Positions 1 to 4,829 of a DNA stretch of 14,941 bases are shown piece by piece. The position numbers were made by a program, and so were the translations under genes. Origin of the DNA: GCA-2861595 sp035525365 (lineage in GTDB: Bacteria; Actinomycetota; Acidimicrobiia; Acidimicrobiales; GCA-2861595); assembly GCA_035525365.1 (NCBI GenBank), contig DATLEK010000051.1, positions 1 to 14,941 on the forward strand, read 5' to 3'. How positions within the stretch are numbered: position 1 is the stretch's first letter; each line of letters begins with the position of its first letter. The notes under the pieces are model-generated. The model had not been told where the DNA came from, ran no database searches, and saw nothing but the letters and a program-made list of their open reading frames with translations.

Positions 1-1
1 T

Positions 2-106
2 GCCATCCTCATGGTCAAGCTCGGGCGCAAGTACCGTCATGGCCATTGGGCACCGACCCCGGAGCCCATTAGCCCACCACCAGCGCGGTTTCGCCTCACT
101 GCCTGA
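2..106 (+). CDS. C-terminal tail of an unidentified protein (partial)
   Basis: A frame is open from the left edge to a TGA at 104-106 and encodes 34 residues, beginning AILMVKLGRKYRHGHW and ending in a proline-rich tail. The composition (basic segment, then PTPEPISPPP) looks like the extreme C-terminus of a real protein, possibly a membrane or envelope protein. It is too short to name. It converges on the lytic transglycosylase gene, whose stop lies 11 bp further on. It may also be chance coding, since the other frames here are open only slightly less. Confidence 0.35.
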   Translation, partial: AILMVKLGRKYRHGHWAPTPEPISPPPARFRLTA

Positions 107-117
107 CCAGGCCAGTG

Positions 118-861
118 TCAAGACTGTGCCTCGCTACCGAATTTTCTTCGGAGGGCGACGACATCGTCGACGTACCGGGAAGTGCTGGGATAGGGCCCCC
201 GCTCCCGTACCGATCGAAGCCCCTGGTAGTAGGCAGCCAGCGCAGTACGCACGTCGCCTTTCGTGCTCTTTAGGAGGTAGGCGAGGAAGCGGGCCGACAT
301 CCGGATGTTGTGCTCCGGCAGGGCGGGATCGAGCTGTGCCCGCAGGAGATTCCGGTTGACGAAGACCACGGTGTCCGGCATGAGCTGCCCGATGCCACGT
401 GCCTTGGTGGAGGAGACCTTGTCGTTCTGCCAGCCTGACTCCTGCCACGTCACCGCCTTCAGCAGGTCCGCCGGAACGCCGAACTCGCGGGCCGAGGCAT
501 CGAACCGGGGAATGAGGGCCAGGCGCTGCGGCTGCTGGAGCAGGCGGGCCGGGAGCCGGTGGGTGCGCTCGGCCTGGGTCGGGTCCGCGACTTTGGTCCC
601 GCTACCGGGAACAGCGGCTTTGGTCCCGCGACCGGGAACGACGAGGCGGTCGCCCGCCCGAATGAGGTGGACATCGACGATCTTGTTGGCCTCGACCAGG
701 CTGGCCATGGTCGTGCCCGTGCGGCGGGCGACCATGGAGAGGGTCTCCCCGCGGCTGACGACGTAGATCCCACCTGACGGTGCCGGCGCGCCTACGGCGC
801 CGCCCTGCCCGGCTCCGAGGATGGCCAGCACGACCAGGGTCGGAATACCGGGGCGCAGCAT
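118..861 (-). CDS. Secreted LysM lytic transglycosylase (SLT family)
   Basis: This is a predicted peptidoglycan-cleaving enzyme of 247 residues. A signal peptide occupies about residues 1-25 (MLRPG, then a hydrophobic TLVVLAILGAG core). One LysM module spans about 33-77 (YVVSRGETLS...IRAGDRLVVPG), and an SLT-like goose-lysozyme-fold domain spans about 118-240. The catalytic Glu is probably E141 in TWQESGW, followed by the family-typical ARGIGQLMP (about 154-162) and ALAAYYQG (about 207-214). The linker carries a duplicated nine-residue unit (VPGRGTKAA / VPGSGTKVA). The gene follows the M23 peptidase gene. With the ATG at 861 the gap is 17 bp. A GTG at 891 would overlap that gene's stop and is an alternative, coupled start that adds ten residues. 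The family places it outside the membrane, cutting glycan strands while its neighbour cuts peptides. The SLT call is sure; the exact start is not. Confidence 0.88.
   Translation of the reverse strand: MLRPGIPTLVVLAILGAGQGGAVGAPAPSGGIYVVSRGETLSMVARRTGTTMASLVEANKIVDVHLIRAGDRLVVPGRGTKAAVPGSGTKVADPTQAERTHRLPARLLQQPQRLALIPRFDASAREFGVPADLLKAVTWQESGWQNDKVSSTKARGIGQLMPDTVVFVNRNLLRAQLDPALPEHNIRMSARFLAYLLKSTKGDVRTALAAYYQGLRSVRERGPYPSTSRYVDDVVALRRKFGSEAQS
592..645. repeat. Tandem 27-bp coding repeat in LysM linker
   Basis: Two 27-bp units (592-618 and 619-645) lie head to tail. Their first 21 bases differ at one position only (T versus G in the middle of the unit), and the last six bases have diverged. 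They encode the nine-residue linker units VPGRGTKAA and VPGSGTKVA between the LysM and SLT domains of the lytic transglycosylase. The in-frame period points to recent duplication within a flexible linker. Confidence 0.85.
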
Positions 862-878
862 GGAAAAGAGCAGCCTGG

Positions 879-1787
879 TCAGCTTCGGCACCACTTCTCG
901 AACGAGGGCATCGGGTTCACCGGAGCGCCCCCGGCAGGCTTGATCTCGAAATGGAGGTGAGGCGTCGTGCCCCGGGCATTGCCGGTGCTGCCGACGGTAC
1001 CGATGCGGGCGCCCGCCTCCACCCGGCCAGGTGCTTCCAGGGCATCGAGGTGAGCCCCGTAGTAGGTGTTGCGGTCCTCGCCTTGCAGGTAATACGCCAG
1101 CCCCGCGGTTGCCCCCTTGGCGTGGCTCAGCACGCCGCCGACGCTGGCGACCACCGGAGTTCCGCGGGTGGCGAAGACATCGACGCCCAGGTGGCGCCGG
1201 CCACCCGGCCGTGGCGCGCCCCAGCTGTCCGAGAACTGCCTCGGGCCCTGTACCGGGCAGATCCACGGCGCCCCGGGCACCTGCAGCTCGGCGCCTTCCC
1301 GGATCAGGTTGGGGTCCTTCAGCCCGTTGGACGCGGCCAGCTCGGCGGTGGTGGAGCCGTACCGGGCGGCGATCCGGGCCAGGTTCTCGCCCGCAGCTAC
1401 CCGGTGGCGGGAGCCGCCACCCACCACGACGACGGCAGACGACAGGGGCGCCAGCGTGGCCGCCGCCGCCGGCTCAGGCTCGCCGACCCTCGGGATGGTG
1501 AGAACCTGGCCCGCCCGAAGCCGGTTCGGGTCGGCGATCTGGTTGGCCGCGGCCAGCGTGGCGACCGACACGCCGAGGCGGGAGGCCACACGGGTCAGGT
1601 TGTCACCCGTACGAACGGTGTAGCGGGCGACGCCGCCCTGGGTGGCGCCAGCGCCGGAGGCCTCAACCGGGTGGGCCCGGACCTGGCCTCGGGACGGGGA
1701 CGGGGACGGGAAGGCCGGTCCGCTGCCCCCGGTCTGGCCCGCCAGGAGGCCCAGCATCATCCCGGCCAGGAGCGGAAGTCGCCGCAC
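879..1787 (-). CDS. Secreted LysM-LysM-M23 peptidoglycan endopeptidase
   Basis: This is a 302-residue zinc metallopeptidase of the M23 (lysostaphin/NlpD-like) family, expected to cut peptidoglycan peptide cross-links outside the membrane. A signal peptide (RRLPLLAGMMLGLLAG) is followed by a Pro/Ser/Ala-rich spacer. LysM modules span about 55-99 and 127-171, each ending in the usual hydrophobic strand (QVLTIP, ELQVPG). The M23 domain spans about 176-298. Zinc ligands fit H199 and D203 (HLGVD) and H279 of the HLH motif; H246 is the further conserved histidine. Active sites therefore look intact. The GTG start at 1787 is chosen because AGGAGG sits four bases upstream, the best ribosome binding site in the window. 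The lytic transglycosylase follows on the same strand, so the two probably form a cell-wall hydrolase operon. Confidence 0.93.
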   Translation of the reverse strand: MRRLPLLAGMMLGLLAGQTGGSGPAFPSPSPSRGQVRAHPVEASGAGATQGGVARYTVRTGDNLTRVASRLGVSVATLAAANQIADPNRLRAGQVLTIPRVGEPEPAAAATLAPLSSAVVVVGGGSRHRVAAGENLARIAARYGSTTAELAASNGLKDPNLIREGAELQVPGAPWICPVQGPRQFSDSWGAPRPGGRRHLGVDVFATRGTPVVASVGGVLSHAKGATAGLAYYLQGEDRNTYYGAHLDALEAPGRVEAGARIGTVGSTGNARGTTPHLHFEIKPAGGAPVNPMPSFEKWCRS

Positions 1788-1790
1788 CTC

Positions 1791-1797
1791 ACCTCCT
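1791..1797 (-). promoter_or_regulatory. Strong Shine-Dalgarno of the M23 peptidase gene
   Basis: On the minus strand AGGAGGT ends three bases before the GTG start. It is a full anti-SD match and decides the start codon. Few other genes in this window have one. Confidence 0.85.
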
Positions 1798-1815
1798 CTG
1801 ACCTCATGGGGGCAG

Positions 1816-1858
1816 ACTTTACTTTGTCAACACCAGCCTCAGCAAGCCCTTTGTCAAC
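1816..1858 (-). promoter_or_regulatory. Promoter region with two GTTGACAAAG repeats
   Basis: The 83-bp gap between the tandem ThyX-like gene and the M23 peptidase gene carries the 10-mer GTTGACAAAG twice on the minus strand (1858-1849 and 1831-1822), 27 bp apart start to start. A TAAAGT hexamer (1821-1816) directly abuts the second copy and fits a TAnnnT -10 element. A TTGCTG 18 bp upstream of it is a weak -35. The repeats therefore lie where an activator or repressor would bind. Alternatively each TTGACA may itself be a -35. The assignment is inferred from position and sequence only. Confidence 0.45.
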
Positions 1859-1870
1859 ATGTTCGGCAGA

Positions 1871-3475
1871 TCAGGAGAGAGCGGTGCGGCGCCGCTCGGC
1901 TCTCCTCTCGGAATCCAGGCGTTCGAGGTCGTAGGTGCCGTGGTCGACGAAGGACATCATGGCGGCCACCGCCTTGTGCCCGGCCTGCTCCTCGATCAGG
2001 CGGTGCATCTGCTGGCAGACCTTGCGATATTCGGGATGCCCCTGGGGGCTGGTGCGCAGCTCGATCACGTGCATGGCTTCGCGCACGTTGAGCTGCATGA
2101 GATAGCGCACGCGATAAGCGAGGGCTACGGCATAGGAGGCCTGCGGCGGAAAGGCGCCGGCCAGAGCGTCATGGAGCTCACGGGAACGCTCCATGGCCTC
2201 TTCGAAGATCTCGCCCGCACCCGCCTCGACGACGGCTTCGGGCAGCACGTAGCCATGTCGGGGGCTCAGGTCCTGCCACTCGATCGTGAGCAGGCGATGG
2301 CGCTGCAGGTCCCGGAACGATCCGTAGTCGGACAGGATGTCGAAGCGGTAGCCGGTGCGCTCGAGACCGCGCCCGGGCCGGTGGCGGCGGTTGGTCCGCT
2401 CCCCCACCGCGGCCCGCAGTACGGCCACCCGCTCGTCGACGGACATGCGCCGCACTCTCGACAGCACCTGGTCGTCGGGCAGGTCGGTGTAGGGGTACAG
2501 CGTCGCCGCCACCAGCTTCTCCTCGCCTTCCGGATCGAAGTCGACCAGGTTGACGATGGGCCGAGGCTCGGGCTCGACCCCGGAGAAGAGCCGATCGGCG
2601 ACCTCGCTCAGGGCGGCGCGGTTGCGCTTCTGGTAGTCCGACCAGGCCCCGCCCCGGTCCGGCATGTCCACCCGCTTGAGGAACGACGGGACCACCTTGC
2701 GGAGCTCCTCGAGCATCATGGCCGCGTAGGACCGTGCTTCCGGCAACGGGTGGGCCCGCATGCGCACCAGGAGCATCTCGTAGGCCTGCCCGGTGCCGTA
2801 GATGCCCAGGTTGGACAGCGTGGCCGCCGGCAGGATTCCCCGGAGAACGTCGAACGCCTTGGCTCTGATGGACTGGCGGTGGACGAAGTCGGAGTCGCCC
2901 GGCTCCTTGGGGTAGAGCCCGGTGAACCACTCCTGCATTTGGGGCAGCAGCACGGCGTAGGTGTCGAACAGCCGGTCCATGTCCCCCACGTAGCGAGCGG
3001 CCAGGGGCGAGCGGCCGATGGCCGGGTCCCGGTAGTAGCGGTAGCGGCCGTTGGCGGGCCGGTCGTCATAGGCCACATAGCGGGTGGACTGCTCCAGGTA
3101 GGCCATCAGCCGCCCACGCTCGAGGATCTTGGTGAGCAGGTTCGACGCCTGCTCGCAGGCCAGATGAACCCCGCCGAGCTGGGCCACGGAATCATCCCCG
3201 TACTCGAGGAAGACCCGGTCGTAGAGCTGCTCGGCCCGCTCCAGCCCCATCGTGGCGTCCATGGTGAGGTCGCCGCTCATGTCGAGATCCCCCACGAACT
3301 CGTCCAGGAACAGCCGGCGCAGGCTCTTCGCCGTGCGCGAGTACCGGGCGAACAGTGCTCCCTTCACCACCTCGGGCAAATTGACCAGGGCGAACACCGG
3401 GCGGTCGAGGTTGGTGAAGTACCGCCGCAGGATCGCCTCTTCGCCGGCGGTGAACTCCTCGGCCGAGTAGAGCAT
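1871..3475 (-). CDS. Tandem ThyX-like protein (divergent flavin-dependent thymidylate synthase family)
   Basis: The protein has 534 residues, about twice a normal ThyX (roughly 220-250), and appears to hold two ThyX-like halves. Half 1 (about 1-290) carries RGR-x7-S-x-RY (R120-G121-R122, S130, R132-Y133), the ThyX signature RHR-x7-S with His replaced by Gly. Half 2 (about 300-520) keeps RHR (392-394), but the Ser follows after nine residues (S404, then PRHGY) rather than seven. Upstream of it is a GLERTGYRFDILSDYGSFRDLQ stretch resembling the segment before the motif in ThyX. True ThyX methylates dUMP using FAD, NADPH and methylene-tetrahydrofolate. Whether this protein does so is doubtful given the altered motifs. 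Annotation pipelines would likely call it 'FAD-dependent thymidylate synthase'. The ATG start at 3475 lacks a clear SD. It is 57 bp downstream of the DAGK-like gene on the same strand. Confidence 0.75.
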   Translation of the reverse strand: MLYSAEEFTAGEEAILRRYFTNLDRPVFALVNLPEVVKGALFARYSRTAKSLRRLFLDEFVGDLDMSGDLTMDATMGLERAEQLYDRVFLEYGDDSVAQLGGVHLACEQASNLLTKILERGRLMAYLEQSTRYVAYDDRPANGRYRYYRDPAIGRSPLAARYVGDMDRLFDTYAVLLPQMQEWFTGLYPKEPGDSDFVHRQSIRAKAFDVLRGILPAATLSNLGIYGTGQAYEMLLVRMRAHPLPEARSYAAMMLEELRKVVPSFLKRVDMPDRGGAWSDYQKRNRAALSEVADRLFSGVEPEPRPIVNLVDFDPEGEEKLVAATLYPYTDLPDDQVLSRVRRMSVDERVAVLRAAVGERTNRRHRPGRGLERTGYRFDILSDYGSFRDLQRHRLLTIEWQDLSPRHGYVLPEAVVEAGAGEIFEEAMERSRELHDALAGAFPPQASYAVALAYRVRYLMQLNVREAMHVIELRTSPQGHPEYRKVCQQMHRLIEEQAGHKAVAAMMSFVDHGTYDLERLDSERRAERRRTALS

Positions 3476-3507
3476 GGGACCGGCAATCGTACGGCCGGGG
3501 GGGCTCG

Positions 3508-3524
3508 GGCAGGCGGACCCTGCC
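3508..3524 (-). terminator. Short GC hairpin between DAGK-like and ThyX-like genes
   Basis: GGCAGG and CCTGCC form a perfect 6-bp stem with a 5-nt loop in the 57-bp gap. No U-tract follows on either strand. It could be a weak terminator, a processing site or nothing. Confidence 0.25.
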
Positions 3525-3532
3525 GGGCCGCC

Positions 3533-4141
3533 TCAGATGACGACGGTGAGGGCGTCGGCCTCCACCCTCACGGCCAGCATCCTCCCGGTACCGATGCGTA
3601 CACCGTCGACCTCGACGGGAACAGGGCGGCCGAGGTCGATCTCCACCGCCTTGGCCCGGCGCTCCTTGATCCGGGGATGCGGGAGGTGGCTGCCATGGTG
3701 CAGCCGAGCCCGGACCTTGCTCAGGTCGCCTGGTCGGAGCCGCACGTCGTAGGTGTCGAGCAGGGCGTCGCCGGGGTGGGCCCGCGGACCGAGGTTCCAG
3801 GCGCCCTTCCACTGGGCGTTCATGGCCACGAACCCACGGGACCACAGCCGGTTGTGGGCCACCAGGTGGGCCACGAACAGCGAAAAGCAACCGTCGACCA
3901 GGACCTCCCCCAGGTCGACGGGGAAGGTCACCGCCTCGCCGGAGTGCAAGCGGGCCTCGTCCCGGGTGCCGCCCAGAGTGCGCCAGAGGTCTCCGCCGAG
4001 CAGGCCGAGGGCGGGGAACGGCCGCCCCTGAGCCCGTGCCTCCTCGAGCACCGCTCGGGCCTCGGCGTCGCTGCGCACCACCACACCGTCCGCGGGCAGC
4101 GATCCGGGGCTCCCCCACGCCTTTCCCTTCTCGATGGTCAA
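3533..4141 (-). CDS. Shortened diacylglycerol-kinase-like (YegS/DAGK fold) protein
   Basis: This 202-residue protein has weak but ordered resemblance to the lipid-kinase family. LGLLGGDLWRTLGG (about 46-59) recalls the nucleotide-binding GGDGT segment but lacks the GT. VDLGEVLVDG (about 76-85) matches the strand after the family's PLGTGN loop. HPGDALLDTYDV (about 121-132) matches the 'DDG..D' motif region, and PVPVEVDGVRIG...ALTVVI at the end matches the C-terminal beta-sandwich. Full DAGK/YegS proteins have about 300 residues, so the N-terminal lobe looks compressed and the phosphate-binding loop incomplete. Catalysis is unlikely, and lipid or nucleotide binding is only a guess. The TTG at 4141 is chosen because it begins the conserved-looking LTIEKG and lies 10 bp after the toxin stop. 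An ATG at 4219 would overlap vapC by 68 bp and add an unrelated N-terminus. Confidence 0.5.
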   Translation of the reverse strand: MTIEKGKAWGSPGSLPADGVVVRSDAEARAVLEEARAQGRPFPALGLLGGDLWRTLGGTRDEARLHSGEAVTFPVDLGEVLVDGCFSLFVAHLVAHNRLWSRGFVAMNAQWKGAWNLGPRAHPGDALLDTYDVRLRPGDLSKVRARLHHGSHLPHPRIKERRAKAVEIDLGRPVPVEVDGVRIGTGRMLAVRVEADALTVVI

Positions 4142-4151
4142 CGACGTCTTT

Positions 4152-4532
4152 TCAGAGCCGATGAACGTCGAGCCGCCGGCGTAACGCTCGTGCCAACGTG
4201 AGCATGTCGTCGGCGTCACTCGTCACCACGAGGTCATCACGGCTTGTCGCCCCGACAACCACAGACGCATCAATGACGTCAGACGTGCGTGCCCTGGCAC
4301 ATGCCGCGCCAGCCGAACGAGAGCGTTCCTCGTTGAGGTCTTCGATCCGACAGCCCCGCAGCAGTCGGGCCAGCTCGGGTTGCGGGCCGCCCCTCCACGC
4401 TTGGCCGAGCACCCCAGCGGGCACGACTGGCCGGACCCCTCTCCCGAGAGCGCGGGCGTGTAGCGCCCAAAGCGCTCGCCGGTTCGACTCTGCCGCCAAG
4501 AGCGCACCCGTGTCGTAGGTGACGCCGCTCAT
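4152..4532 (-). CDS. vapC: PIN-domain toxin (VapC family)
   Basis: A 126-residue PIN-domain ribonuclease, predicted to cut a structured RNA such as tRNA or rRNA when released from its antitoxin. The PIN acidic residues are visible: D7 (TYDTGALLAAE), D88 within SDVIDAS and D106 within VTSDADDM, with D108/D109 beside it. The Glu usually found near residues 40-45 is replaced by Gln (Q44 in VLGQAWRGG). From memory this is shared by an actinobacterial PIN subfamily, so it need not mean inactivity. The ATG overlaps the antitoxin stop as ATGA (4529-4532), so translation is coupled. The length is normal for VapC. Which RNA it cuts cannot be told from sequence. Confidence 0.85.
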   Translation of the reverse strand: MSGVTYDTGALLAAESNRRALWALHARALGRGVRPVVPAGVLGQAWRGGPQPELARLLRGCRIEDLNEERSRSAGAACARARTSDVIDASVVVGATSRDDLVVTSDADDMLTLARALRRRLDVHRL

Positions 4533-4789
4533 GCGGTTTGCCTGGGTCGGCGCCGACGGCTGCGCTGGCTGTCGAGGATCTCATCCGCAGCAGCCAGTTC
4601 GTCGTCCGTGAGCGGTCCGTGTTCGGCTTCCCATTCACCTACGCCGGCCAAGCCGTCCTCAATGGCGATCGCCCGAGCGGCCGCCTCGTTCAACCAGGCG
4701 GAGAGGCTTTGACCCCGCCGCGCCGCCAAGGCGGACGCCGCCGCCGCCACTTCGTCCTCGAGCGCGACCGAGAGTTTTCTGACCGTCAT
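4529..4789 (-). CDS. vapB: Ribbon-helix-helix antitoxin (VapB type)
   Basis: An 86-residue protein preceding vapC. Residues about 2-12 (TVRKLSVALED) fit the N-terminal beta strand of a ribbon-helix-helix fold, and two helices follow to about residue 42 (ARRGQSLSAWLNEAAARAIAIE). The acidic segment GEWEAEHGPLTDDELAAADEIL (about 51-72) is probably the region that wraps the toxin. The C-terminus is Arg-rich (SRRRRPRQ). The protein should both neutralise the toxin and repress its own promoter by binding the palindrome just upstream. The ATG at 4789 is chosen because the strand motif begins there. There is no SD; a TACCGT hexamer six bases before the ATG fits a leaderless transcript. The gene starts 40 bp after helY ends. 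Confidence 0.82.
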   Translation of the reverse strand: MTVRKLSVALEDEVAAAASALAARRGQSLSAWLNEAAARAIAIEDGLAGVGEWEAEHGPLTDDELAAADEILDSQRSRRRRPRQTA

Positions 4790-4795
4790 GGACCA

Positions 4796-4801
4796 ACGGT
4801 A
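4796..4801 (-). promoter_or_regulatory. Candidate -10 element of the TA operon (leaderless)
   Basis: TACCGT on the minus strand fits TAnnnT and lies six bases before the antitoxin ATG, so transcription would begin at or next to the start codon. No convincing -35 is visible. It partly overlaps the palindromic operator candidate, which would make repression by the antitoxin simple steric blocking. Confidence 0.4.
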
Positions 4802-4817
4802 GCACCTGGGTACTACC
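4798..4817. promoter_or_regulatory. Palindromic operator candidate of the vapBC operon
   Basis: GGTAGCACCTGGGTACTACC is a 20-bp inverted repeat with outer arms GGTAG/CTACC, inner arms ACC/GGT and one mismatched pair. It begins eight bases upstream of the antitoxin start codon, within the 40-bp gap after helY. This is where type II antitoxins of the ribbon-helix-helix class bind their own promoters. Confidence 0.65.
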
Positions 4818-4829
4818 TCGCCCGCAGTC

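Noticed and set aside
862..1266. N-terminal extension of the lytic transglycosylase
   Set aside because: It lies inside the M23 domain coding sequence and is Arg/Gly-rich. A proper signal peptide begins at 861 (or 891).
1788..1870. Possible riboswitch ahead of the wall-hydrolase operon
   Set aside because: Actinobacterial hydrolase genes can carry long c-di-AMP riboswitches, but the gap is only 83 bp and holds promoter-like repeats, not a folded aptamer.
1859..4201. A 780-codon open frame on the plus strand across the ThyX-like and DAGK-like genes
   Set aside because: It is antisense to two genes with recognisable motifs, and its product is rich in Gly, His, Val and Gln with no domain, as expected from the complement of high-GC codons.
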